A stretch of DNA of 34,140 nucleotides from Syntrophus sp. (in: bacteria) (GCA_013824645.1 PNOF01000023.1:1-34140); one strand, 5' to 3'. Positions 1 to 6,269 are shown, counted from the first letter of the stretch. Translations and numbers: made by a program. The notes: generated by a model from the letters alone, not told the origin.

Positions 1-19
1 TCTGTGAGGCTCTTTCGGG

Positions 20-72
20 GGTGGCCGGACCCGTCATAATGGGTGGCCGGATTCGATCATATTCGGTGGCCG
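20..72. repeat. Triple GGTGGCCG repeat, probable end of an IS21-type insertion sequence
   Basis: Three copies of GGTGGCCG(G) start at 20, 42 and 65, a spacing of 22-23 bp. Evenly spaced internal repeats near the terminus are typical of IS21-family elements, where they are bound by the IstA transposase. The coding part (istA/istB) would lie left of the window and is not seen, so the family is an inference. The repeat block runs directly into the truncated gene at 57-203, which supports its being an insertion end. The outer boundary is probably somewhere between 75 and 95. Confidence 0.5.
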
Positions 73-203
73 CTTTGGGTCGGAATACGCACGGTGTTGC
101 TGAAATTATGCCCTATGGTGGCAAAATGTCCGCAATCAAGCTTTATTTTTTGCCCTGATAGCAAAACTTGCAAATCTTCAGTGGTTAGGATTTTCTTTTC
201 CAT
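57..203 (-). pseudogene. Small CGH-motif protein, truncated by the insertion-sequence end
   Basis: A minus-strand reading frame begins with ATG at 203-201, preceded by a GGGGG-type ribosome site, and overlaps the last codons of the ArdC-like gene in another frame. The first ~38 residues look like a genuine small protein: MEKKILTTEDLQ, then KLDCGH and GHNFSNTV. The reading then runs into the GGTGGCCG repeat block and stops after 48 codons. The Cys-Gly-His and Gly-His-Asn-Phe segments suggest a small metal-binding accessory protein of mobile elements, but no function can be assigned. The coding sense is lost at the repeat block, so the native C-terminus was probably removed by the insertion. 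Confidence 0.5.
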
Positions 204-966
204 TTTCACCCCCTTTCATTATAAGGTTCAAAACTTTCTCAACATCTGAAAGAACATGTAAACAAGCGCTGGCAGGTGATAGTTTGGCTTGTTCGGCGTA
301 ATGGGCGATATACTCGTATGAGTTCCCGATAGAGCGTTCCGGCTCTACTCCAAGCATATAAGTCAAGGTTTGAGCTGAAAGCTCGGCTACGATCTCCTGT
401 GTCCAGTCCTGACCGTTCTTTAGTTCTCCTAATACAAGTTTATGGGCGTGGTGCGATAGTTCGTGCAGGAATACCTTTAATTCAGGCGTGCAAAGTTTAA
501 TCTCTCCTGTACTCTGTTGGTATGCTCCCCAATATCCGCCTTGTTTCGGTGCGGTGTTTACTGTCAAACCAAATTCTTTGGCTCTGTCCATTAAAGGGAA
601 ATTAGGCGTTAAATGTCTGCCGTAATTAACTTCTTGTCCCTCGGTGTCCTCATAACGAAACACTGGAACAGATTTAAAGCCCTTTAAAAGAAATTCATCC
701 TCGTCTTTCTTTTTAAAGATCAAGGGTGCAAAAATAGCGATAGCGTGCGATCCTTTTTTGACGTGCCTGTTTACCTTTTCCCACTGGCGATAGCCTCGCG
801 CGTCTTCCGTGCCGGACCAAAGAACGATTAGGCGATTAAGAAAGCTCCATGTATAAACCGGAATGTTCGGGACCGGGAAAGCCATATAACTTATTGCCTT
901 TGGTAGACTTTCCGGCTCTTTAAACTTCTCCAAAACTAAATCTAATGTCTGTTTAGCGTTTAACAT
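178..966 (-). CDS. ArdC-like antirestriction / zincin metallopeptidase protein
   Basis: 262 aa from ATG at 966, chosen because AGGAGG lies 7 nt upstream; an earlier in-frame ATG at 1005 has no such site. The N-terminal half (residues ~30-90) has the ArdC-type ssDNA-binding pattern GYRQWEKVNRHVKKGSHAI followed by a PL strand. The C-terminal half has a zincin-like HELSH motif (residues 168-172) and a downstream EIVAE segment that could give the third zinc ligand. ArdC proteins are carried by conjugative plasmids and integrative elements and protect incoming DNA from host restriction. It is the second-last gene of the minus-strand accessory cluster; the next gene downstream (57-203) overlaps its end. 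Confidence 0.85.
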   Translation of the reverse strand: MLNAKQTLDLVLEKFKEPESLPKAISYMAFPVPNIPVYTWSFLNRLIVLWSGTEDARGYRQWEKVNRHVKKGSHAIAIFAPLIFKKKDEDEFLLKGFKSVPVFRYEDTEGQEVNYGRHLTPNFPLMDRAKEFGLTVNTAPKQGGYWGAYQQSTGEIKLCTPELKVFLHELSHHAHKLVLGELKNGQDWTQEIVAELSAQTLTYMLGVEPERSIGNSYEYIAHYAEQAKLSPASACLHVLSDVEKVLNLIMKGGENGKENPNH

Positions 967-1154
967 ATCAAACCTCCTGGCTGATTTTAAAACGGCGGCG
1001 GTCAACCTTACCTTTTCCGCTTATCGGTCGGAAAGCAACGGGAGCCCGAAGTCTGTCAAGGGTGGAGATTTTGAAAAGTCCTATAAATAAAAAGTCAAAA
1101 TACTACCCTTTACTGGCTTTGGGCTGTTGCTACCATTAATAGAAGCGGAAAGGA

Positions 1155-1412
1155 TTAAGCGATTTTTCTTAGCAGTTCGATAACGTCGGCGGTTTTTTTC
1201 TTCCTGTTGGTGATGATGTTCTGAAAGTAGTCTGTCAGATCTGCGAGGGTTTTTTCTTCGTTTTCAATATCTCGGAAAAGTCCTGTTTCATTAAAGCGTT
1301 CAAGAGCTGGGCGGATAATGTCATCAACAATTTCAACCATATTTTTGCCTGTGTGCCGACCAAGTTGATAAATTCTGTGTATTAAGTCTTCTTTTATTCT
1401 AGGCGAATACAA
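1155..1412 (-). CDS. Small protein with RHH-like N-terminus
   Basis: 85 aa starting at a TTG (1412), supported by AGGAGGT 8 nt upstream; that ribosome site lies over the stop codon of the preceding gene, so the two are translationally coupled. The N-terminus (SPRIKEDLIHRIYQLGRHTG, then NMVEIVDDIIRPAL) has a basic strand followed by two helices, as in ribbon-helix-helix DNA-binding proteins. The C-terminal half is acidic and helical. A role as an autoregulator or antitoxin-like protein is possible, but there is no recognisable toxin partner. Family not recognised. Confidence 0.65.
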   Translation of the reverse strand: MYSPRIKEDLIHRIYQLGRHTGKNMVEIVDDIIRPALERFNETGLFRDIENEEKTLADLTDYFQNIITNRKKKTADVIELLRKIA

Positions 1413-1425
1413 TTTTTATCACCTC

Positions 1426-1623
1426 CTAAGCAAACATTCCTTTTTCTACTTCCACCTGTTTGATGTCGCCTGATGTCTTGCCGGGGAATTGGTTCTTGTC
1501 TGATAATTTTTTAACAAGATTTCTAAGAATAGCTTTAGCTACCTGATCGGGAAAGTTAGAGTTAAATTCCATTTCCATTTTTGTAATTGTTTCGTCTTTC
1601 CAGCAAATTATTATTGTCCACAT
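1426..1623 (-). CDS. Small hypothetical protein
   Basis: 65 aa from ATG at 1623 (MWTIIICWKDETITKMEMEF), preceded by GAGG at about 7 nt. A longer reading from a TTG at 1677 would start inside the 13-bp inverted repeat next to the tRNA-like gene and has no ribosome site, so the short form is preferred. It ends with KQVEVEKGMFA, and its stop codon lies within the ribosome site of the 1155-1412 gene. No family is recognised. It is probably cotranscribed with its neighbours and the tRNA-like gene. Confidence 0.55.
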   Translation of the reverse strand: MWTIIICWKDETITKMEMEFNSNFPDQVAKAILRNLVKKLSDKNQFPGKTSGDIKQVEVEKGMFA

Positions 1624-1668
1624 TCTATGCCTCGCTTGTAATTGGATTTTTAAAGGGCTATCGCGTGC

Positions 1669-1787
1669 TAACGCCAAACCACATATATCGATGCAGGATT
1701 CGAACCTGCGACCGTCCCTCTTTCGGAAGTCGCTCTACCAACTGAGCTAACCAATATATTTTTATCTAGAATAATGGTTTGGCGTTA
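1669..1787. repeat. Perfect 13-bp inverted repeat caging the tRNA-like gene
   Basis: TAACGCCAAACCA at 1669-1681 and its exact complement TGGTTTGGCGTTA at 1775-1787 flank the tRNA-like sequence at 1685-1756. In a transcript the two arms can pair and present the tRNA-like fold inside a 93-nt loop. The arms lie 8 nt after the stop codon of the zinc-ribbon gene (1796-2044) on one side and in the leader of the 1426-1623 gene on the other. Confidence 0.8.
1685..1756 (-). tRNA. tRNA-like gene with irregular anticodon arm (isotype undetermined)
   Basis: On the minus strand the sequence has a 7-bp acceptor stem (TATTGGT with ATCGATA, two G-T pairs), TA at positions 8-9, a D-arm GCTC-AGTTGGTA-GAGC and a perfect T-arm GCAGG-TTCGAAT-CCTGC. 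No CCA is encoded. The 22 nt between D- and T-arms do not form a normal 5-bp stem with a 7-nt loop and U33. The best canonical placement gives loop CCGAAAG (GAA, Phe-like, C33) with two stem mismatches. A better fold is CGAC-TTCC / GGGA-CG-GTCG closing a GAAAGA loop. It may be a degenerate mobile-element tRNA or a tRNA mimic. It sits between two protein genes inside the element, which suggests it is cargo and not an attachment site. Confidence 0.65.
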
Positions 1788-1795
1788 AAAAACAA

Positions 1796-2044
1796 TTAAC
1801 TTATATGAATATCCCCACACTGCGGACAAACAACGTCTAATTTCCGATAATAAGAAGTAAAATTATGGTTGCAGTTCTCGCAGTGGTATTTTGATTTCTT
1901 GTTTGTCTTGCGTGGTTTAAATTCTCTTTCTTGTTTTGGTTCTTTTTTAACTTGCTTCTTTCTTATTGGTTTTACGGTATGTATCGGACAACAAGCAGAT
2001 AATTTAGGATAGAAAAATTTTTTGTTGCAGATTTTACAAAACAT
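1796..2044 (-). CDS. Double zinc-ribbon small protein
   Basis: 82 aa. The N-terminus carries CKIC followed about 14 residues later by CCPIH. The C-terminus carries CENC and CPQC about 16 residues apart. The two are joined by a Lys/Arg-rich linker (residues ~27-52) that is probably disordered and could bind nucleic acid. The C-terminal finger follows the pattern Y-x-C-x2-C-x3-F-x-S-x4-KLD-x-VCP-x-C, shared with the neighbouring gene at 2176-2457, so the two are partial paralogues. Specific function unknown. It is the gene immediately upstream of the caged tRNA-like gene. Confidence 0.7.
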   Translation of the reverse strand: MFCKICNKKFFYPKLSACCPIHTVKPIRKKQVKKEPKQEREFKPRKTNKKSKYHCENCNHNFTSYYRKLDVVCPQCGDIHIS

Positions 2045-2045
2045 A

Positions 2046-2225
2046 TTAGCTTAATAGATTTTTTAATTCGGCGGCTTTCTTGTCGGCTGATTGGACAAGG
2101 TCGTTGTAATAACCGTTTTGTATTCTAAAAAAATAACTATGTTCCAGTTGATAAAAATTAATCCTTTTGCAAAGTTTATCTAAAATAGAAGATATTAATT
2201 GATTTACATCTAGGGCATACAGCGT
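2046..2225 (-). pseudogene. Start-less reading frame between the zinc-ribbon genes
   Basis: An open frame of 59 sense codons lies between and partly under the two zinc-ribbon genes and has no ATG, GTG or TTG. Its C-terminal part reads like a real polypeptide (RINFYQLEHSYFFRIQNG, then SADKKAAELKNLLS), with good helical character. It overlaps the 3' end of the 2176-2457 gene in another frame and ends 1 nt before the start codon of the 1796-2044 gene. It could be the remains of a gene that lost its start, a gene starting at a rare codon, or a frameshift extension of the upstream zinc ribbon. Confidence 0.3.
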
Positions 2226-2457
2226 CTAATTTGCTGTCTTTCGATTTAAAGAATGTTTTGCAATCGGCGCAATAGTATTCTTGTTCCTGGTTGCGCGTGG
2301 GCTGAGATTTAACCGGTGATTTTTTAATTACTTTTTGTTTATCCTTGACTGTCGCAACGCCTGTTTTAGTTTCGACTAGATCAAGTATTTGTTTGTCGAT
2401 TGCATCAGCCTGCGCGAAAAGTTCTTTTAACTTCTCGACTTTTTCCTTGTTTGTCAT
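2176..2457 (-). CDS. Coiled-coil plus C-terminal zinc-ribbon protein
   Basis: 93 aa. Residues 1-30 (MTNKEKVEKLKELFAQADAI and onwards) are a charged helix; residues ~30-58 are a basic linker. The C-terminus is a zinc ribbon with CADC and CPRC about 17 residues apart. That ribbon matches the one in the 1796-2044 gene (Y-x-C-x2-C, KLD-x-VCP-x-C, then I-x-I/F). Pairs of ribbons of this kind are common in proteins that contact DNA, RNA or transcription machinery, but this family is not recognised. It starts 5 nt downstream of the replication-relaxation-like gene and is probably in the same transcript. Confidence 0.7.
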   Translation of the reverse strand: MTNKEKVEKLKELFAQADAIDKQILDLVETKTGVATVKDKQKVIKKSPVKSQPTRNQEQEYYCADCKTFFKSKDSKLDAVCPRCKSINIFYFR

Positions 2458-2462
2458 ATATT

Positions 2463-3245
2463 TTAATTATGAATAATTGACTTAGGTTGCCCTTTACTAT
2501 CCACCGTATAAGCCTTGTAGGGTTTTCTATATATCAACGGATAATCGGAATGAGCCATAAAAAGAAAATTTCCCGGTAAATCACTGGCTTTCAAAAGCTT
2601 CCCCAAATTCTCTTTAACCTTTTTAACCAGGTGCGGTTTAAATTCCATATCCCTGTCAAACTTATTAAATTCTTTGCAGGATAGAACGATTAAAAAAATA
2701 GCGTCTTTGTAGCCGTGAGTTTTTAGATCCACGGTTTTCATCTTTTCCAATTTTTCTTTTACTATAGTTCCTATGCTTCGGGTTCCTGTTTCGACTTCAA
2801 GGATTATAGTTTTTTGACCACTGTAATTTAAAAAAGTCAGTTTTATTAAAGCGTCTGGTTTATATCCTCCTATATCCGGGTAGGTTATCTTTATCTCGCA
2901 ATCTTCACTATAGGCTTTGTAAAAAGCCGTCAGTACGTCTATTCTCATCTGCTCATGTTCTTCATCTTTCGGGTATTTAAAAGCTTTGCGTTTCTTCACG
3001 ATATTACAATATTCAAAACCTCTCTTAGTAGGTTGAACAAAAGCTTTTCTACTATAGCCTTGGTTTCCGTATTTGTCAGGTATGATAACTATGAGATGGC
3101 TTTTGAGAAGTCTTTTAAATATTCTCTCACATTCGCTATTAGCTGTCTTGGCAGTCTTGGCAGTTTTCCTAAGTAGGATTGAAAGCGCCAGGGCGTTTGA
3201 ATATCCTATGTGTGCCAGGTATATAAGGGTTTGGTCTGATTTCAT
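2463..3245 (-). CDS. Replication-relaxation-like protein (winged helix plus nuclease-like fold)
   Basis: 260 aa. The N-terminal ~85 residues resemble a winged-helix domain, with a wing-like GYSRKAFVQPTKRGFEYC segment. The central part has EHEQMRIDVL, then KPDALIKL (P130-D131) and ILEVETGTRSIGTIVKEKLEKM (E150, E152). That spacing of His/Asp, PD-A and E-V-E-x-G followed by lysines is seen in the replication-relaxation family, which helps relaxosomes and replication in plasmids and integrative elements. No relaxase is visible. A short in-frame amino-acid repeat (TAKTAKTAN, residues 28-36) comes from a tandem DNA repeat near 3140-3165. The start lies 2 nt after the methyltransferase stop. Assignment is by pattern only. 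Confidence 0.6.
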   Translation of the reverse strand: MKSDQTLIYLAHIGYSNALALSILLRKTAKTAKTANSECERIFKRLLKSHLIVIIPDKYGNQGYSRKAFVQPTKRGFEYCNIVKKRKAFKYPKDEEHEQMRIDVLTAFYKAYSEDCEIKITYPDIGGYKPDALIKLTFLNYSGQKTIILEVETGTRSIGTIVKEKLEKMKTVDLKTHGYKDAIFLIVLSCKEFNKFDRDMEFKPHLVKKVKENLGKLLKASDLPGNFLFMAHSDYPLIYRKPYKAYTVDSKGQPKSIIHN

Positions 3246-3247
3246 AT

Positions 3248-3673
3248 TTATTTTAATAATTCAGTATTTTTTCCTTTTAATATAAATAAAGTAGTACAAC
3301 TTGGAGATTTCCAAGGTTCTCCGGTTCTACCATCTAACCATTTTACTCTACCCATTGATCTCATCTCTGCACCAGCTTCAATAAGCATATTAATAAAGGT
3401 ATTTGTATTTATTATCACCGCAACATCTTTTCCCTTCTTGTTTTCTTCTATAGCTTTACGGATAAATGCTGTCGGACCTTTACCGTTTTGTCCGTCAGAT
3501 TTTCTAAATGGAGGATTTAAATATGTGCTTTTGCCCCACTCAATTTCAGTGCCATCAAAACCTTGATATGGATATGGGCAAGGATCAAAATCAAAATGAA
3601 ATTCTTGATCCAACTTAGTGTATATTTCTGGTGGTGTTATCCAGTATTGTTTTGTTGTTTTTACTTTTTGCAT
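3248..3673 (-). CDS. Phage-type DNA N6-adenine methyltransferase
   Basis: 141 aa. It has the FDFDPCPYP segment (residues 27-35) typical of the phage N-6-adenine methyltransferase family (Dam-like), and the catalytic motif IV as YLNPPF (NPPF 53-56), followed by a helix AFIRKAIEENKKG and an AVIINTNTF strand. The C-terminal SPSCTTLFIL strand is also typical. Such enzymes methylate adenine to protect mobile DNA from host restriction or to mark replication, which fits its place beside an ArdC-like antirestriction gene. It is the first gene of the minus-strand cluster; the nested palindrome and DnaA boxes lie just upstream. Confidence 0.85.
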   Translation of the reverse strand: MQKVKTTKQYWITPPEIYTKLDQEFHFDFDPCPYPYQGFDGTEIEWGKSTYLNPPFRKSDGQNGKGPTAFIRKAIEENKKGKDVAVIINTNTFINMLIEAGAEMRSMGRVKWLDGRTGEPWKSPSCTTLFILKGKNTELLK

Positions 3674-3707
3674 AAAAGATGTAACTTGGTAGTTTCATAT
3701 ATATAAT

Positions 3708-3838
3708 GCCAAATTATTGTTGCCGGAAAAGCAACACCTCGGGCGACTATATTTATATTTTATTAATTAAATTAGGCGGTCGAGGTGTTGCTTTTTCATA
3801 CTCCCTGTGGGAGTGGAAGAAGCAACATATAATTTGGC
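3708..3838. repeat. Nested palindrome upstream of the methyltransferase gene
   Basis: The inner arms are AAAAGCAACACCTCG at 3727-3741 and its exact complement at 3781-3795 (15 bp, 39-nt AT-rich loop). The outer arms are GCCAAATTATTGTTGC at 3708-3723 and the complement of GCCAAATTATATGTTGC at 3822-3838 (one-base indel). A third small hairpin (CTCCC-TGTG-GGAG) lies between the right arms, and GTTGC/GCAAC units within each side allow alternative pairings. The 131-bp structure lies in a non-coding 445-bp gap and is followed by DnaA boxes. It may be a replication or recombination site, or a MITE-like insertion. Confidence 0.8.
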
Positions 3839-3846
3839 GAGATTTA

Positions 3847-3869
3847 GCCGATTTTTGCGGATAATCGGC
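3847..3869. repeat. Small hairpin GCCGAT / ATCGGC
   Basis: A 6-bp perfect inverted repeat (3847-3852, 3864-3869) with an 11-nt spacer. The spacer contains a near-match to a DnaA box (TTATCCGCA on the minus strand, 3856-3864, one mismatch). It sits between the nested palindrome and the perfect DnaA box. Confidence 0.45.
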
Positions 3870-3885
3870 GTTTATTCTTTAAGGT

Positions 3886-3894
3886 TGTGGATAA
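3886..3894 (-). promoter_or_regulatory. Perfect DnaA box (TTATCCACA)
   Basis: The minus strand reads TTATCCACA, the full consensus DnaA-binding 9-mer. A one-mismatch box lies 22 bp away at 3856-3864, and a second perfect copy is at 4150-4158 just inside the 4119-4913 gene. An AT-rich stretch (about 3900-3950) follows, as in an unwinding element. With the nearby palindrome this suggests a replication origin of element A; no initiator gene for A is visible in the window. Confidence 0.55.
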
Positions 3895-3953
3895 GTTTCA
3901 GCGGATTTGAGTATATTTTTATTTTACACCTATTATATAATATGTCAAATAGA

Positions 3954-3977
3954 CAAAAAAACCAGCCTAATGGCTGG
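3954..3977 (-). terminator. Intrinsic terminator, minus strand
   Basis: CCAGCC and GGCTGG (3962-3967 and 3972-3977) pair around a 4-nt loop. On the minus strand the stem is followed by seven T, giving a strong rho-independent signal; on the plus strand the following sequence is not T-rich. It would stop antisense or read-through transcription from the integrase direction before it enters the palindrome region. Confidence 0.7.
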
Positions 3978-4118
3978 CCTTGTTATAAATAGTATTGCTA
4001 AAGTTTTGTTTTTACATAATTGTTAAAATTAATAATTTAACTTGTTGAATGGACTACATTTTTATAGTAGCATACTGATATACTCTGTAAAGTTGAAACA
4101 CATTTCAACGGGCTATAT

Positions 4119-4913
4119 ATGAACTTAGAGAGCATAAAACTTTTTTTCATGTGGATAACTTATATTGGCATGGTATTGGTTGCTCTTGGCACCATAGTGA
4201 CTGGAATTTACTCCCATAAAATTGAATCTAGGGAAAAAGAAAAGACTTCAAAAATTGAAAGAGAGCGGGATGTGGCAATAGAAAAAAGCAATAGAATTCT
4301 CGTCGATATGACAACTTTTTTTGGAGAATTCGATAACAAACTAAAGAAGTGTTTTTTATTGATAGATTTTGACAAGTCCTATAGTGCAGAGCAACTGAAT
4401 AATTTCCAATGCTTCTTAAAATTATATAGCACAGATAGATTATATAAATTCACAATAACAAATGCAGTTAATCCATCAACCAGTAAGAAATATATATCTC
4501 TTAATCTGACATCTGTCTATCAATCTGATTGGAATAGTAATCCATCAAAAGCATTTTTTTCTGACTTTCGTGCAGAAAGTCCGTTTATGATCTTTGATTT
4601 ATGGTTTTTCTTAAAAGACAAACCGGAGAATTTAACAGTACGGAACTTGAATCAAACCTATTTCGAGTTAGCGGTAGATTCTTTACATACCAATATGATC
4701 AAGAAAATTGCCATAAATGCCAACGACTGGACAATATTTGAGAGAAATTGTGCGCCAAATAATTGGCAAATTATGGATATTCAGTGGTTGCCCAAATCTG
4801 AAACTAAATTTGCTCGATATTTTGAAATGTATAACAATATGCCAATGTATGGTCACGAAATAAATCCTTCAAGGGAAGGCGCCTTTAAATATTCAGTCTC
4901 AATAACAAATTAG
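4119..4913 (+). CDS. Membrane-anchored coiled-coil protein, unknown cargo
   Basis: 264 aa. One transmembrane helix lies at about residues 9-31 (FFMWITYIGMVLVALGTIVT), followed by a charged helix/coiled coil (residues ~33-62) and a C-terminal domain of about 200 residues with no recognised motif. The N-in topology would leave the large domain in the cytoplasm or periplasm depending on orientation; the positive charges after the helix favour a cytoplasmic domain. The gene is very AT-rich and is the only plus-strand gene of element A. It stands alone next to the attachment site, a usual place for cargo, including phage-defence genes. The ribosome site before the ATG is weak. Function not assigned. 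Confidence 0.65.
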   Translation: MNLESIKLFFMWITYIGMVLVALGTIVTGIYSHKIESREKEKTSKIERERDVAIEKSNRILVDMTTFFGEFDNKLKKCFLLIDFDKSYSAEQLNNFQCFLKLYSTDRLYKFTITNAVNPSTSKKYISLNLTSVYQSDWNSNPSKAFFSDFRAESPFMIFDLWFFLKDKPENLTVRNLNQTYFELAVDSLHTNMIKKIAINANDWTIFERNCAPNNWQIMDIQWLPKSETKFARYFEMYNNMPMYGHEINPSREGAFKYSVSITN

Positions 4914-5071
4914 ATGCGATAATATTCTTTCCCTCGGCTGAATTCGGGCTGAAAAAACTGTCCTAAATAGGCTTTTTGATAGAAAATAGTACTAAATTGT
5001 CTTAACAGATTATTTAACGGTTTCGATAACTTAGCGTAATATAGTAGGATTTACAAAAAGCCTTTTTAGAA

Positions 5072-5119
5072 CTTCTAATCCGTAGGTTCTGGGTTCGATT
5101 CCCGGCGGGCGCGCTTTTA
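5072..5119 (+). repeat. Attachment-site repeat, left copy (3' part of tRNA-Arg(TCT))
   Basis: 48 bp identical to 9004-9051. It begins at base 32 of the anticodon loop (CTTCTAA, anticodon TCT), and continues through the variable loop, T-arm (CTGGG-TTCGATT-CCCGG), 3' acceptor strand CGGGCGC, discriminator G and CTTTTA. No 5' tRNA half precedes it. It is therefore the 3' fragment left at a junction of tRNA-targeted integration, here the right end of element A and the left end of element B. Confidence 0.9.
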
Positions 5120-5123
5120 CAAG

Positions 5124-5147
5124 ATGGGTGGTGATTTTGGGTGGGAG
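5124..5147 (+). repeat. End-proximal direct repeat, left copy
   Basis: TGGGTGGTGATTTTGGGTGG resembles TGGGTGGTGGCTTAGGTGGG at 8874-8897 in the same orientation. It lies between the attachment repeat and the integrase stop codon, a usual position for arm-type recombinase or excisionase sites. Confidence 0.4.
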
Positions 5148-5149
5148 AT

Positions 5150-6106
5150 TCAAGAAATTACCTCCAGCGCGTTTGTTCCCCTTTGATGGTTTGCCCGTAT
5201 ACTTCTTAAGTAAATATCGGTAGTGGTAGCCCGTTGGTGTCCCAGTATCTTCTGAATCTCAGGAAGTGGCACCCCGGCGTCAGCCATAATAGACGCTGAA
5301 AGGTGTCGCAGGCAATGAAAGGTAAAAGCTTTTACTTTTGCTTTATCGCATAAAGTAATCAAAAATTTATCCCTGTAATCAAATTTGGTTTTTGTCCTCT
5401 TATTCGTGAAAATATATTCTCCTGTAAGAGGTAATTGCTTTAATACCCCTTTAAGTATTTTATTTACAGGTATCTCCCTTTCGACTTCATCAGAGTTCTT
5501 TGCTTTGCGGGTTCTGAGAATAACGTATTTAAACTTCGGGTCTATGTCGTCTGGCTTGAGCCGGTTAATTTCCCGTACCCTGCCTGCGGTATGAATAATG
5601 GTTAAGAGATAGTTTTCTTGCTCTTTGTTAGCTATGTTCAATACCTTTTTGACATCTTCCATCGGCGGGACATATCTTTTTTTTGGTCTTAACGGGTAAG
5701 GAGCTATACCCTTACAGGGATTGATAATCCCATCTTGATAATTGAAAAGTGCCTTTAACCATCTAAGATGTTTATTAGCGAGTGCAAAGCTTTCCTTTGC
5801 GACTATGTTGAGATATTCCACGATATCATCTTTCCCAATTTTCTTCTTATTGGCAAAAACCGGCGCCACTGATTTAAAAAATGACTTCATTTCGCCAAAA
5901 TATTGCTTGCTTCTCCTTATTTCGATATCAGCCAATCTGCTTTCGCACAGCTTCACGAAGTCCATATTTATCAGACTGGCTGTACTTCTGGCTATTGCTT
6001 CCTTTTCTATCGCGTCTTGTTTGTCCTGAAACCCTCCCTGCCTGTATCTCACTTTGTTCTTCCAAAAGTCGTACATCCATTTCCCCTTGTGTCTGTAAAC
6101 CGCCAT
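5150..6106 (-). CDS. int: Tyrosine recombinase (integrase)
   Basis: 318 aa. The N-terminus MAVYRHKGKWMYDFWKNKVR, with YRQGGF following, is the usual arm-binding start. A SAM-like core-binding domain covers about residues 45-125. The catalytic domain shows R176 (HTAGRVREINRLKPDDID), H264-x-x-R267 (FHCLRH), H290 (ILGHQ) and the nucleophile Y299 (TTDIYLRS). K201 in RTRKAKN is the likely beta-hairpin lysine. All residues needed for activity are present. The stop codon lies 30 bp from the left attachment repeat. The start overlaps the upstream HTH gene by 179 bp. It probably inserts element B into the tRNA-Arg(TCT) gene. Confidence 0.95.
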   Translation of the reverse strand: MAVYRHKGKWMYDFWKNKVRYRQGGFQDKQDAIEKEAIARSTASLINMDFVKLCESRLADIEIRRSKQYFGEMKSFFKSVAPVFANKKKIGKDDIVEYLNIVAKESFALANKHLRWLKALFNYQDGIINPCKGIAPYPLRPKKRYVPPMEDVKKVLNIANKEQENYLLTIIHTAGRVREINRLKPDDIDPKFKYVILRTRKAKNSDEVEREIPVNKILKGVLKQLPLTGEYIFTNKRTKTKFDYRDKFLITLCDKAKVKAFTFHCLRHLSASIMADAGVPLPEIQKILGHQRATTTDIYLRSIRANHQRGTNALEVIS

Positions 6107-6269
6107 TTTGTTTCGCCTCCAGTTTGTTTTTTATAACGCTCACGGGGTAACGCCACATCTTCTTTCCTATTTTTATTCCTCCGAATTCCTCAGGGTTTTT
6201 ATAAACGTACTCCTTGCTTATCTTTAAAGCCCTTGATATATCTGGAGCGGTCACGTACTCTTCAAGCAT
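5928..6269 (-). CDS. Excisionase-like HTH protein overlapping the integrase
   Basis: 113 aa. Residues ~5-55 form an AlpA/excisionase-type winged helix-turn-helix: VTAPDISRALKISKEYVYKN, then GGIKIGKKMWRYPVSVIKNK. The remaining ~60 residues are translated from DNA that encodes the integrase N-terminus in another frame and look like low-information sequence (SGQTRRDRKGSNSQKYSQSD). The functional protein is therefore probably the first ~58 residues with an incidental tail, or the product of a lost stop codon. A 179-bp overlap is unusual. Adjacent to int and oriented with it, it is the natural candidate for the recombination directionality factor. Confidence 0.65.
   Translation of the reverse strand: MLEEYVTAPDISRALKISKEYVYKNPEEFGGIKIGKKMWRYPVSVIKNKLEAKQNGGLQTQGEMDVRLLEEQSEIQAGRVSGQTRRDRKGSNSQKYSQSDKYGLREAVRKQIG

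Noticed and set aside
3807..3992. 61-codon plus frame through the palindrome and DnaA boxes
   Set aside because: It crosses the palindrome arm, DnaA boxes and the terminator hairpin and has no ribosome site.
5072..5119. Functional tRNA-Arg gene at the left attachment repeat
   Set aside because: Only the part from the anticodon loop to the 3' end is present; no D-arm or 5' acceptor strand precedes it.
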